NCBI RefSeq assembly: GCF_945859705.1
Contig: NC_079134.1
Coordinates: 162,847,718 to 162,911,717 of the forward strand
Source: Episyrphus balteatus
Taxonomy: Eukaryota; Arthropoda; Insecta; Diptera; Syrphidae
Direction: 5' to 3'
Length of the DNA: 64,000 bases
Positions within the stretch are counted from its first letter, which is position 1; each line of letters begins with the position of its first letter. Under the pieces are notes generated by a model. The model did no database searches, had not been told where the DNA came from, and saw only the letters and a list, made by a program, of their open reading frames with translations. Positions 10,805 through 22,739 of the stretch are shown one piece after another. Made by a program: the position numbers and the translations under genes.

Positions 10805-11456
10805 TTAGTTGCAGTATGGGAAGTTAGGGCAGGAGTGAGGTGATACTCCAGCTGGGTATTGCCTCTCATTGTACCCTTGTAGTGGTGGAGCAGCAGTAGC
10901 TGGAGCAGCAGCATTATGACTGGCAGCACCATCACAGTATGGATAGTTGGGACAGCTTTTTGGGTCAACTCCAGCTGGGTATTTATCACCACCAGCACCG
11001 GATATTTCGTCACTTGATAAATGGTTTGATGGAGCCTGATATGCGGCAGGTTGTTGGTGATTCCATTGTTGCTGAGGTTGGGGCTGATTCCATTGTGGTT
11101 GAGATTGTGGCTGATTCCAGTGTTGTTGAGGTTCAGGTTGATTCCATTGCTGTTGAGGTTGTTGGTTCCACTGTTGTTGAGGTTGTTCCCATTGTGATTG
11201 TGACGGTTGTTGATTCCATGATGGAGCTGGAGTACTCCAACTGGCTGATGGCTGTTGGTTATGCAGAAGAGCATTATCACAAATTGGGAAACCTGGACAT
11301 TTTGAAGGATCAACTCCAGCTGGGAATTGAGCAGCTGTGTGGTGTTGAGGAGCAGCAACTGCAACTGAGATAAGAGCAACAACGATCTGCAAAGAAGCGA
11401 TACTTAGATTAAGTTTATCCAATAAACGTAATATTACTTACCAATTTTGAGAACAT
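10805..11456 (-). CDS. Cuticular protein of the CPCFC (C-X5-C) type, paralogue 2
   Basis: Secreted exoskeleton protein, tandem paralogue of the gene at 4815-5384. Coding parts on the minus strand: 11456-11442 (MFSKL), intron 11441-11387 (GT-AG, 55 nt), then 11386-10805 (stop TAA), 198 aa. Signal peptide MFSKLIVVALISVAVAA. C-X5-C motifs at residues 35-41, 150-156 and 191-197 (CPGFPIC, CPNYPYC, CPNFPYC), each after PAGV(D/S)P. The middle region is longer and richer in Gln than in paralogue 1 (QPQQQWNQ-type units plus a short SSDEISGAGG insert). The two proteins differ mainly in the length of this region, as expected when repeats expand. The ORF beginning at 11422 starts inside the intron and is not the true start. 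Confidence 0.88.
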
Positions 11457-11580
11457 TTTGTAAATTTAAAAATAATTAAATTGAACTATAGAGTATAATT
11501 CTAAACTTCCAATTAGGCTTTCAGTCTAAAGTGAACTGTATGAATGATAATTTTTGCTAACAACTTTTATACCCCAAAAT
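11436..11580 (-). promoter_or_regulatory. Promoter and 5' leader of CPCFC paralogue 2
   Basis: On the minus strand TATAAAAG lies at 11571-11564. It is followed by GTTGTTAGC (also present in paralogue 1), then ACAGTTCACTT as the likely initiator (start near 11538), then AGACTGAAAGCCTAATTGGA and the ATG at 11456. Leader and TATA spacing match paralogue 1 closely. Confidence 0.7.
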
Positions 11581-11698
11581 CTTTTGACACTCCTCCAAAG
11601 AATTTGTTACACATAGAAATCGACTCTTTTGTCTCTATGCCATATCCTAAGAGTCTAAAAAAATTGTTGGTACAATTAACAATTAAATTTATTACCAT

Positions 11699-11767
11699 GA
11701 CATTGGCAAGTTGCTTTAGGGGCCGGTCAATGGTGGGATACTTTCACGCATTTGTGATATAATTAAC
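11699..11767 (-). promoter_or_regulatory. Upstream block shared by both CPCFC genes (copy 2)
   Basis: Partner of 5671-5740: GACATTGGCAAG, then TAGGGGCC, then TGGTGGGATACTTTCA, followed by a related (A/T)TTGTG...TAATTA stretch. It lies about 130 bp upstream of the TATA box, with one small spacing difference between the genes. Confidence 0.5.
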
Positions 11768-12213
11768 GTACTAGCAACTTGTTGTCTCAGTAAAGTTGAA
11801 TATCTGAGGTAGTTTGGTTAACTTGGTAGTAATTTTTAAAAACAAAACAAAAATGACGTCATTGCCAAAAATTAAGTAACATGCGTTTATGCTATATCAT
11901 TAATCAATTTATTCATTCTTAGACCAATTCTAAGGTCGATTGTTATACGACAAAAATCTCTTTAAGCTATGTTAAAAGGGGGTGTAGAACTATTACTTCC
12001 GTTGCTAGAAACTAGAAACTTGCGATAAAAATCGGTCGAACATTTGTACACCTGCTTTTGATATAATTATGACGCCTATTTTTGCTCTAGGGTGATATCT
12101 TTTTGAACTTTAAAGCCTTGCATATTAGTATTTAATTAATTAATTTATCCGAAGAAGAATTGGTGTTACCATACTTATCTAAAAAAAAAAAAAAACATAA
12201 TGAAAATCAAAAT

Positions 12214-13115
12214 TACACTGGTCAACAAAATTTAACTTTTTTTTTGCCACAAGAACCAAAATATACTTTTCTAGTATTTTTTGGGGTGCTGAATCCGAAT
12301 CTGAAGTCAGAAAAATTTGATTGGCCTCGGTTTTTGAAATATTACCGTTAAAAAACGTCATTTTGGCTGTTTTCGAGGTTCTGTTTTTATGTGGGGTAGT
12401 TCATTATAAACAAATTTGTAACGGTTATTATAAGAACAGATATTCTTTTTCAAAAACTGTTTAAATTTTCCCGATATCTCTTTTATTGCTCGAGATATTT
12501 AAAGTTTCATTTAATAAGGCAAAGAGAAACTAAACTTAATCTAAAGTTTTAGTCACTGGTCACAGCATTTTTGCCACAAGAACCAAAATATACTTTTCTG
12601 AAGGTTTTCGAGTTGCTGAACTCAAATCCGCAATCGAAAAAATTCTATTAGATTCCGTTCTTGAAATATAACCGTTATAAAAAAAACCCTTTTTTTGCAT
12701 TTTTTTCTGATTGTGGATTCGAATTCAGCAACTCAAAAACCTTCAGAAAAGTATATTTTGGTTCTTGTGGCAAAAAATGTTTAATTTGGTTGGCCTGTGT
12801 TCTTTTTGATTCAAAGACCGATACTTAAATTTTAAATATCTCGGGATGTAAAAGAGATGTCGAACATTTTTGAAAGAATAAAACCAGTTCTTACAGGCAC
12901 CGTTACAAATTAATTCATAATGAACTACCCCACATAAAAACATAGCCTCGAAAACAGCCAAAATGACGTTTTTTGACATTTTCTGATGGTAATATTTTAA
13001 AAACGGAGGCCAATAACAATTTTTTGACTTCAGATTCGAGTTCAGCACAGCAAAAACTACTTAAAAAAAGTATATTTTGGTTGTTGTGGCATAAACCTTG
13101 TTGACCAGTGTTATT
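12214..13115. mobile_element. Large nested foldback element, about 900 bp
   Basis: Ends are ACACTGGTCAACAAAATTT and CCTTGTTGACCAGTGT. Outer arms (about 12214-12470 and 12840-13112) are inverted copies sharing CCAAAATATACTTTT, AAAACGTCATTTTGGCTG and TATGTGGGGTAGTTCATTAT. Inside is a second, better matched pair: 12568-12640 and 12712-12780, with TTCTGAAGGTTTTCGAGTTG against CAACTCAAAAACCTTCAGAA. The inner pair resembles the outer arm ends, so the structure looks like partial self-duplication. A fragment of the same family lies at 39990-40085. No transposase. Confidence 0.85.
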
Positions 13116-13351
13116 TGAAAAATGAGTTATTTTCGTAAAAAACAATTACTGACAATTTAGGTGTTATCAGTTTTTAAGTATACGACTTTTGGTATTCGCT
13201 CAAAATATCATTTTGGTAATTTCTAATAGTTGCTGTCAAAATTTTTTTTGCTTAAATTCAGAATAATTATGTATTTTATTTTTGTATTGCTGAAAAAAAA
13301 AAATATAAATTCAGAATAGTTTTCAGCATCAAACAAAAAAAAAAAAACATT

Positions 13352-13492
13352 GAGGCCCAGTTTATTCACTCTCCATTAAATTTAAAGTCTCCATTAAAAA
13401 TGAAAAATCTGTCAAATCGCATACATATTTTAAAATTTCCCTTTTTAAATGGTGACTTTAAATTTAATGGAGTGTGAATAAATTGGGCCTAA
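13352..13492. mobile_element. MITE, about 140 bp
   Basis: Left end AGGCCCAGTTTATTCACTCT then CCATTAAATTTAAAGT. The right end is the inverse, ACTTTAAATTTAATGGAGTG then TGAATAAATTGGGCCT. The inner stretch includes CATTAAAAATGAAAAATCTG and TCAAATC. A diverged one-ended relative lies at 62970-63055. Confidence 0.8.
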
Positions 13493-13836
13493 GTTATCAA
13501 ATCAATCACATCAAAAATTTCCACTTAAAAAAATTTAACAAATGAGGGATAATAGGTATAATATAGAGCTGCTATCTCTTGTAGCACACAAAAAAGACCT
13601 CTTCTGGTCACACTAAATTTTTGGGTGGTGATTGGTAGGTGAAAACTTTATTGCTTGGCTTGTTGTTGGTTTTGGTGTCATAATTTGCGGTCCCCCAAGC
13701 ATTATTATTTTTTTTTTTTAATTGTTTCTTTTTGTTTTGTCGAAATACCATTAACGTATCGATTGATGATTTGGCGTTGGTTATATGGAATAAAAAGACA
13801 CTGGCGGCAGTGCTAGTGGCGAGGGAGGTTTGCAAT

Positions 13837-13924
13837 ATGGTGAAAAAAAAGTCGTTAGCTTTGAATTCGAAAGCATTTGCAATTTTTTTGTTTTTGTTAT
13901 TATTATTTGTTCGATGTCAATCGG
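13837..13924 (+). CDS. Possible first coding exon with a signal peptide (speculative)
   Basis: ATG at 13837 opens MVKKKSLALNSK, then the hydrophobic run AFAIFLFLLLLFV, then RCQS: a textbook basic, hydrophobic and polar signal-peptide layout. The frame stops at 13939-13941, but a GTCAGT donor-like site at 13925 would end a coding exon before the stop, as in many fly genes for secreted proteins. No matching downstream exon is recognised. T-rich codons can mimic hydrophobic runs by chance, so this is a hint, not a call. Confidence 0.2.
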
Positions 13925-15477
13925 GTCAGTATGAAATGTAGAACAAACTTATACTCAAGGTCAGAAAACAGGCTTTAGGGTGGTCACCACTCGATGTGGT
14001 TGGTATAAGTTGTCGCGCTTTTTCCATTACTTCCTCGACTTGACCTGTGGTCAATTGGTAGCGGCGAGTGTGGTTTAAAAGTAAAAGTCGTTCAGGCCAG
14101 TATAGTATGTAGTATATATATAATGTCTGTAGGTACTTGGATTGTTCGAATGTGGCCTGCCTAATGGAAGAACAGGTCAGACGACATTCTGATGGTGTAC
14201 CTATACTTTTGTTTGTTGCTGGACGCGAGTTCATGGTTTGTTGAAGGAATTGATTTAAAAATTAACTTCTTTTTTTTTATAAAGACCAAGGGTAGTTTAC
14301 ATTTTTTTGTTGTACCAAAGTGACGATACATTAATCATGTGATGAATGAGGAGGCACAACTAAAGTCAACAATCCAACATCATAATTTCATGGTTAAACA
14401 AGTTATTCAGTACGTTTCCGTTCGGATACAATTAATTTTACCTATATATAAAGAGTGTAAGGTGCAAGCTGGTTTCAGTTTTTTTAGAAGCAAGAAGCTA
14501 GGTGATTATATTCACATGTTACCTAAGGAAATTATTTCCTGACTAAATATAACTTTGTTTGGAGAAACTTTAATAGAAATTATATTTAATTGTGAATTTC
14601 ATTGACATATCATATCTTTATCTAAATCAAAATATGAAGCACCTTAAAATAATCTTATATGAATAGCAAAATATTATTTATTAATGTTTCTTTCAAAACA
14701 AAAAAAAACATTGATCTTTTAAAATTAAAAAAAAATATTTAACCGAAAAAATATTTGCTCTAGTCAGGATATTGTGAGCTTATATTTGAGAGATAATTCC
14801 AGAAGTCGTTAATGACGAAGTTAATGAAACCAATGGTCGATAAAATAAGTAATAATATGTTATTTGTTTGGAATATACCTATTACCGAATTAATAATTTT
14901 TATTTTATTAACAAAATTCTTACTCTTCAAAATCTGTTCAAGGATAAATGTGTATTCAAAAGTATCCTTTAAGATATTTTTATGTGTATATTAGCTTTTA
15001 AGAGGTTTTAGATGTTTTTCATTTTCATTTGTTCTTGATTGTTTGTTTAAAGTCAAAACACTCCAAAAATAGGGAAGATGTGGTTGGTCTCAGGTTTCTT
15101 ACTGATATGAAGTGCATTTTTTATCACAAAGCTAATTTGTTAATCAATTGTCGTCTATTTGTCTGTAAATAATATCTTACTGGCAAAGTATTCATGCGTA
15201 AGTCTAAACCACAAACTAGTGTTATAATTTTCTGCGAAAGTAGGTTGAAAGGACATTTATCCTTTTTTATTGTGCATTCTATTAACATCGTTATTAAAAC
15301 ACTCATTAATACTTTGCACATCCATAACAATCCACTTAAACATTTGCATTAAACACTTTTGAATTGAATACGATTAAGAGGTACGCGTACTAACTGAATT
15401 CATGTATTCTAGGGTCAATTTTTCAAAGTTCAGAGTAAGTTAAACCTGCAAATTTTTTAAGCCTATATTAATAAAAA

Positions 15478-15932
15478 ATAAAATGCACGACTGGGGTCGC
15501 ACGTACTTGCTCTTGCAGTTCAAAGCACTTTTATGTTAGTTTACTTGTAGATTTTAGGAGCTGGCCTTATATAAATAAAAAAAAATTGATATCGGAGAAG
15601 AGCCGACATTTAAGGCAAAATTTTGTTAAATGAAAAAAAAAAAAAATGTATTTGACTTTTTTTGGAAAAAATAAAATTGCATTTGCTTTGAATATTACGC
15701 CTGCAAAGTACTCTTTCTAAACGAGATATAAAAAAAAAAAAAAACAAAAAAAAAACAATTTTCAGAATTCCATAAAAATCATCTGTACCAAATTTGAAGA
15801 AAATCCGTCCACCCGTTTAGGTTGTGGAAATGTGTACAGATGGACGCACAGACGGACGGACGCAATTGCGAGACCCACTTTTTCGGAATTCTCCATCATC
15901 GTAATGTTGGTTTTGATTAAAACCTCAAAAAA
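15478..15932 (+). mobile_element. Dispersed GTCY-family repeat, copy C (internally deleted)
   Basis: It starts AAAATGCACGACTGGGGTCG and CACGTACTTGCTCTT like copies A and B. It ends with CCAAATTTGAAGAAAATCCG, a GACGGACGG tract, CCCACTTTTTCGGAATTCTC and CATCATCGTAATGT. About half of the interior of the longer copies is missing, giving 455 bp. Confidence 0.75.
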
Positions 15933-16455
15933 AAAAAAAAAAAAAAACAAAGCGACAAATAAACAGGATTTTTTTACTTAACTCAAAGTTGACTCAGCAA
16001 AATAGATGAGTATACTCACGGCTTTTTAAAATTTTGGATTGAAAAATGGGTCTTAAAGAATCTCTTTTTAGAAATAAAACAAATTAGTAACTGGAAAAAT
16101 ATTGCACTACCATACAAAAATGCAATCATTTTTCTTCATGTTATTGCAAACAAATCTTTCTGATGCATTCAAGTTATTAACACTTGTCAGAGGCTTGCTA
16201 AGTTTGACATGTAAGAATTTTTGCCCCACCCCAAATGTCAATTCATTTAATTTTTAGGAAAACATCTACATTATGGTGTTTGATCAAATTAGATCATGTT
16301 GATGTTTTGTCGTGTGTATCAAAATGTTAATGTTAACTGATCCTATTATAATATAAACTAAAGCTTAAAAACAATTTTAAATTGAGGAATAAAACAAGAA
16401 TGCATTTAATATCCAGCAGCAAAATTGTTTAAGCTATTTTTGTTTTAAAAACGTA

Positions 16456-17606
16456 CATTGGGGTGTATACGTAACTTTTCTTAAACAATTTTTCAATTTC
16501 GAAAATTTACCATTTTAAATTTTGCGTGGATGGGTTTTCGACGGCATTTTGCTTGTTTTAGCTTTGGGCATTTTGTTTGCATGTCAAGCAGTGCCAGTAG
16601 ATGAACCGTCTTAACTTTGTTAAAAATCTTTCATAAAAAACAACTGCTATTTCATTTTGACTAGTAGTAGCAAAAAATTCAAATTTAGAAAGCAAGGATA
16701 GACGTAACACCAATTTTGAGAATGAAGGTACGAGTATAACAAAAGCTTTCCGTAGAAGTCCTTTACTAACATAACTAAAAATATACCTACCTCTATTAGA
16801 TAGTGAACCAAATTATATTTTATCTCATTCTTGAAAATACTAATTTGTTTCAACTGTTGAATTGAAAAAAAAAATCTGTTTAAGTTTTCCCTGAATAAGA
16901 AAATAATCCATGGTTAATGTATTTATAACTTCTCATTACTTTTGATTCTTATACTCTTTTTAACATTTTTGACAAAAAAAAAAACTAAAACAAATATTTA
17001 ACACTATCAACCTTTCAACTTTCATGCTTTTATCACAAGTGATCAATTGAGTTCTTTTGTAATGCATAGACAAAGGCTATTCTAAATGAATTGATTGGTA
17101 TACTGGGGCGTATACGTACTATTTTATTTTCCTACTCAATTATCAAACATGTCTGTTTTCTATCACGCTCATTGAATTATTATTCAAATTTAAAATATGT
17201 TTCCCTATTTTTGTTGCATATTGTACTCTATCCTAAAATTTTCTTTTATTTGGTCAATTTGAGACCTTTTTTTTATAAATATTATGGCTTTTACAGGTTA
17301 ATAGTCAAGTTCAGTTCGTAATTTTCTTAAATATTCAAGAGATAATTAATATATATTATATATAATATAAATATATATATATAAACATTTCAACATAGCC
17401 GAAACGTTGAGAAAAAATAAAAATAGAAGATTGTTTTATCACACTGCAAAACTCGAAACATATTTATAAAAAAGGTCACCCGTTGTTAAAATAGAAAAAA
17501 ATTTAGAAAAGAGTACAGTATACAATAAACCAGAGGTAAATTATCTTAGAATTTTAATCATATCGTTATGAAGAAAAAAAAAAAACGTTACACATACACC
17601 CCAGTG
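16456..17606. mobile_element. Inverted-repeat element, about 1.15 kb
   Basis: Left end CATTGGGGTGTATACGTAAC, right end GTTACACATACACCCCAGTG, an inverse with two to three changes. A third copy of the end, ACTGGGGCGTATACGTACT, lies inside at about 17103, so either a second element starts there or the interior was rearranged. An AT dinucleotide-rich patch (17345-17385) lies inside. No coding capacity. Confidence 0.6.
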
Positions 17607-19784
17607 CACCAAACAAAAAATTCTTTTTTAAGTATTTTCGGGGGTTAAAATTTACATAAATTGGATTGGTATCACAGTAACACAAACTATCTATAAGTAA
17701 AATGATAAATCATAGCCTATGAGAACGAACTACAAAAAAAGAAAAAAATATTATTCTTGTCGATTTTAAATTTTATGACCATTTTTTTTTTTAATTTAAT
17801 TTTTTTTCAAATTGAGTCTTAAAGAGTTTGGCACGTGACTGTAGACCCCATTTGTTTATTTTTTGTTTTGTTTTAATTAAAAAGTGAAATAAAAAAACCT
17901 ACATTAAAAAGGTCAGTGCAAAAAAAATAAGCAAAAATTAGCATTAAACCCACCTTAATTCGATTAATTCAAATTCAATTAAAACATTCAATAAGACATT
18001 ACCTCAATTATTAAAGAAAAAAAATGAATATTTGATTCTATAACAAAAGTTCATAAAAAAAACCTATTGAATTCAAAGTCTATTTAAAAAAAACCGATAA
18101 GCTACCTGTTACATTGAGGCAAAATGACTCTATCAATATGTCTAGCTTAACGTTAGTTTAATGGTGATCTGATCATAAACTTGAAAACAATTTCTATCTT
18201 AATATTTAATTGTCCGTTATAATGAAGTATAAAAAGCATTTAAAAAAAACTTCTAATGTGCCGCAGACTTAATAAAGCAACGCCATCGATTGGAAGTTTA
18301 AAATTTATGATACAAACCAGTTTTTTCAGCCCTCGTCTATGTTTTTTTTTTTACTAAGCGTGACCAAGTATAGAGTTCCAATTAGGTGTTCATAATTTTA
18401 ATTTTAATGTGAGCGTACCTTGCCTTTATGTAGTTTAACTTTTTTTTTCTCTCTTAACTGAGCACCCATAATAACAATAATCCATGGAATGCATCAATAC
18501 CAAAGTTTCAAGAACATGACGCATGCTTCTCCGTCTGTATACAATGATCCAGAGGTCGGCAGTCGAGATTCCATATAAAATTGGTTTTCACTGTCGTAAT
18601 TTCTCTTAGATCTCAACTATTTGCAATGGCAACGCATATTTCGAATTCATGTGGGCTGAGAGCTGCACTGCAATGGTGCAACTTATTATAACGTTCTTAA
18701 TGTTACTTTGCGTCGCTTGTCCCCGGTTTTGTGCAATTTTGTGTTTTTTGTTGCTATAACAAATCTGTGGTGGAATGTGTAAGTGGACGAAACTTGTGGT
18801 TGAATTCTGTGTGTGCAACCTCTATAAGGTGTAACAATATCTATCTACTGGAGCTGCAAAACACGTTGCCCTTGATCACTGGTCCGGAAAAGTTTCAAAA
18901 GATTTTTTTTCAATGGCTGGTTTTATGGAAAGTGCGCATTCACAGGCCTGGTTGTACGAACTTCCGGAAGGAAATTCTTTTGAGACATTTTTACATTTTA
19001 AACCTAAACAAAAAAGAATGATGCAAACGGTACCTTAAGAAAAAGAAATTTCTCCCTCTGGCAGTTGTTAGTGAAAGACAATCTGAAATCACTTAATATC
19101 CAATCCCACAATATTCAACATGAGCCCTTAACTAACACAACAGCTGTGAATTAAAATATGGCAGGTAGTAGCTTTTATAGAGCTTGTATAGAGCTTGCTT
19201 GAAAAAAAAATTGCTTATAGAAGTTCGAACTTGATTGACAACTGTTAAAATACTGTTAAAGAATACTTAACCAAAGAAATCTTATTTTTCGGATAAGCTT
19301 CAGTTAGTGAACTTATAGAAGTTAAGGGACTTGGTAAACAAGCTTCTATAACGACTATATAATTTTTTCGATAACACCTTAAAATCTCTTGATGAGGAAG
19401 CTTTAAAGAAATAAGAAATTACCAAGTTTTGTATTGCTTTTTTGATTTTGACCTTGAATAATCTAAAAGAGCTATACAAGCTCTTCCGAAGCTACCTGTC
19501 AAATCTCAAAGTTTCGATAGAACATCGGTAAAACTTCATTTAAGCTTTTTATAGACCTTATAAGGACATTGTTATAAAGGGTCCAACTTGTAAAGCGTTC
19601 TCTTTTTCCAAGCTCAACAACCTACTTAAAATTTAACAGAAACTGAAATATAGCTCCTACCGAAGCTAAAATGTTAGACCCTACTTCTTTGAGAGGTTGC
19701 AAAGTGCTACTTGTTTTTTACAAGTGATTTTCAATTTAACACATTTTCAACGAAATCAATGCAATTCCCATTTACTCGGGCAGA

Positions 19785-20180
19785 AGAGCATGAGTAGTTC
19801 AAGTAGTAAATGTACTAGATTATCTTCTCATGAGTAAACTACAACATCCAAAGGAACGGGGCCATTGAATCACAATACAACATTTGAGGTTAAGTATAGT
19901 CAAAAGTGAAAAAAAAATATTCTGTATGAAAAAAAACATAATACGCAGTTCATTCAGAGGTGGTAGATTTTCCAATGAGTACATCATTAGTTAATCTAGT
20001 ACTAGCATATTCACATGGCCCTCCGAGTAGATGGGAATATGTGGTTTGAAGTACTAGATTATCTAAGTTTTCATCTATGTACTCCTGAGTACTTTTTCAC
20101 TTTCAAAGTAACAGGGTTATTATTAGTCTAAATTGTACTAGATTGCCTTCAATCATTTTGTACGAGTAAAAAAGACACCT
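19785..20180. repeat. TACTAGATTATCT-rich repeat, copy 1
   Basis: It contains several diverged statements of the same words: GTACTAGATTATCTTCTCAT, CTACAACATCCAAAGGAACG, AGTACTAGATTATCTAAGTT, ACTCCTGAGTAC. Related text occurs at 21930-22115 (TACTAGATATCCACTCATGG, then CCACATCCGAAGGAAAGCAG). It looks like an old dispersed or locally duplicated element whose ends I cannot place. Confidence 0.4.
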
Positions 20181-21929
20181 TCTCATTTGAAAGATGACAG
20201 CTGATCCGTCATTAATAAGTGTGGAGACTTCTCCAAATAATCTTGTGCAGTTCCCAACTTCTCCAAATAAGCTTGTACAATTGCCAACCTGTCAAATATC
20301 CGAACTTTTTGGTAATAGAGGAACATTTTACAACTTTTTGAGTCTGCAATAATAAATTCAGAACCAATTTTCGTAAAGGCCCAAATCAATACAAATCCAC
20401 CCCTATCAAAATTAACATATCTGATGTCAGTCAAAAGCTCTAAAAAAAAGCCAGAAACCAGTGTTTTTCATTGTGCATTTCCCATCGATTTAGTGTCAAC
20501 AATATATGACTGAGAGGTAAACAGCTAATATAGAAGAAAACGGGTATTTAGGAAAACATCCCCTCGCATAATGAGTTTATAACTTGGCCATATAACCGGT
20601 GTAATTGGTTAACATCAGCATCAATGTCTTTGAGGTTTTTATTTATTGCTACCGAATTAGGCATGCTATTTCATTCGGAACCAAAACAACATAAAAAAAA
20701 CAGTTCCTCACTTAGTATATTTTTTACTGACCGCTATATGTACCTATGCCAACATACACCCCCGGGGCTCGTGCAACAGTCTAACTTCATTTAGCAATAA
20801 AATATAATCGGACTGGCTAATCTTAAGCGGAATTTAAGGCCTCCAATTACCTTATGGCCACCTCTTCGGTTGGATATATTGTATATTTTTAAACTTTGGT
20901 TAGAATGGAATTTTTAACGTTTTGTGTGTGGTATGGGTTCAAGGAGGGCGCTCCCATATATGCGACTCTTTTGGAGCTGTTGTTGTGTATAGTGCTGCTG
21001 CCAAAGTAACTTTGGACACTTTTGCTTTTTGGTTGGATTTGTCCGCATCACTTGATGCTGCTGCTTCATACCGCCACCGACGACGGACAACGTCCGTTGA
21101 AGTTGTCTGGCCATACATTATATTAAATTCAGCAGAGTTTCGCGGTGAATTATGACATTTTGATCGATGAAATGGTTTTACTGTGTGGTGCACTCGCTCC
21201 ATGATGTTGTGTTTTTATAAGTCAAGTTAGTTAGTTTGTGCTGTAGAATAGATACTACACTCGCTGGCGTGTGTCTTATTCCTTCGCACAAAAGAATTAT
21301 AATTTAAGAGGCAGAACGGATATGGTAATTGAAGGGTTAGAGGTCAGTTGCATAATAATTATTTAGTTTGTGCTAGAACAGAATAAGGCGTTTTGGGAAT
21401 TTTTATATGATAATGGTGTTGTAAGCATGGGTTATGCGATATTGATGTTTGTTTAATATATATTTTTGTTTGATAAAAAGAAAAAAACTAATATTAATTT
21501 CAGGTTAGAAAAATCTGTGCCCATAGAGAAACAAAAGTGTTAATGGCTTACAATCTCATGCATTTTTCATAAAAAAAAAAAAAACACTTTTTGAAGCCAT
21601 ATAAATGTCCATGCAGTTTAAATGTACGAAGAAGAAAAGCTTGTACTGATTGTTGTACTAAATTATCTTTATAACCGTCTCACGTGTTCTTTGCCACCAA
21701 TAATGGAACACATTTATTATAATTATTAGAATTCACTAATGTACCTCTCAACGAGTAAGTAACATTTATTCAGGCTTTATGTAACGTTGGTATAACCTTA
21801 AATTCTCTTGTGTTAGATAAAGTACCAACCACAGAAATCTATTACATTTCCCAAATAAAATTCTGAAATAAAAATGTGTCAAGCTTAAAATGTGTTTATG
21901 AAACATTAGCAGCTTTCCTTTGTTGGTAG

Positions 21930-22115
21930 ACTAAGTAGATCTAGTACTATAATCTACAGATGATCTTCTGCTCGAGTAGACAGGAATGTTAATTTAGCAG
22001 TACTAGATATCCACTCATGGCTATAATCTGCCACATCCGAAGGAAAGCAGCTACTGTATGGCTTTTGTAGGTGGAGAACTATTCTCGAGTAGGTATATTT
22101 AAACAATAATCTAGT
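21930..22115. repeat. TACTAGATTATCT-rich repeat, copy 2
   Basis: Relative of 19785-20180: AGTAGATCTAGTACTATAAT, TACTAGATATCCACTCATGG, CCACATCCGAAGGAAAGCAG, CTCGAGTAGG. Similarity is patchy. Confidence 0.35.
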
Positions 22116-22739
22116 ACATTTTACCATCTTTTTTTTATGCTCTCCTGCGCAAATAAATGGGAATTGTATTGATTTTCTTGAATGCGCGTTCACCAGTGAA
22201 AAACTCATGCCTTTTTTAATATCTCCAAAGAAACGTGGCTTGTGGAGAACTTCCAGCGAATGTCATTTCTGGACTGGTGAAGATGTAAACAATCGTTTTT
22301 GGTACTGACAAATAGCATTTTTGTTGTAATTAGCATTGGAAAAAATGTTTGCTTACCTCTTCAACAGTGGAGGTTGACCAATGAGAAAGAAGTTATTCTA
22401 GTACTTTTCCACTTGGAAAAGCCCCATAGGCTTATAATACACTCTACTACAATTTCTTACAAATCTGTGATATGCGTGTGTGATAAAAATCAACACAAAA
22501 AAAATAACATAAAGGGAAGGTCGGAATTGTCAAAAAGTCTAGCCCATGTATGTAAATGTTTAAAACGATCTATTACCTGGAATTCATTTCATAATTAAAG
22601 GGCAGTTATAGCAGAGGCAAAAAAATTATAATAAATCCAAGAACAAGAGGTTGTTTAAGCTGCTTACTATACTATACGTGGACCTGGAGTAAATTAATGC
22701 TAGGATGTATCATTTTCTAGATTGTTAGGTTTTTGGTAG

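Noticed and set aside
10720..11382. 220-codon minus-strand frame rich in Leu, Asn and His
   Set aside because: Shifted frame of cuticular paralogue 2; it lacks the C-X5-C motifs and runs past the real stop.
13926..14234. 102-codon minus-strand frame
   Set aside because: No recognisable domain, no clear splice context, and average composition for the region.
18731..19021. 96-codon frame with several cysteines
   Set aside because: No repeated cysteine pattern, no signal peptide and no family resemblance.
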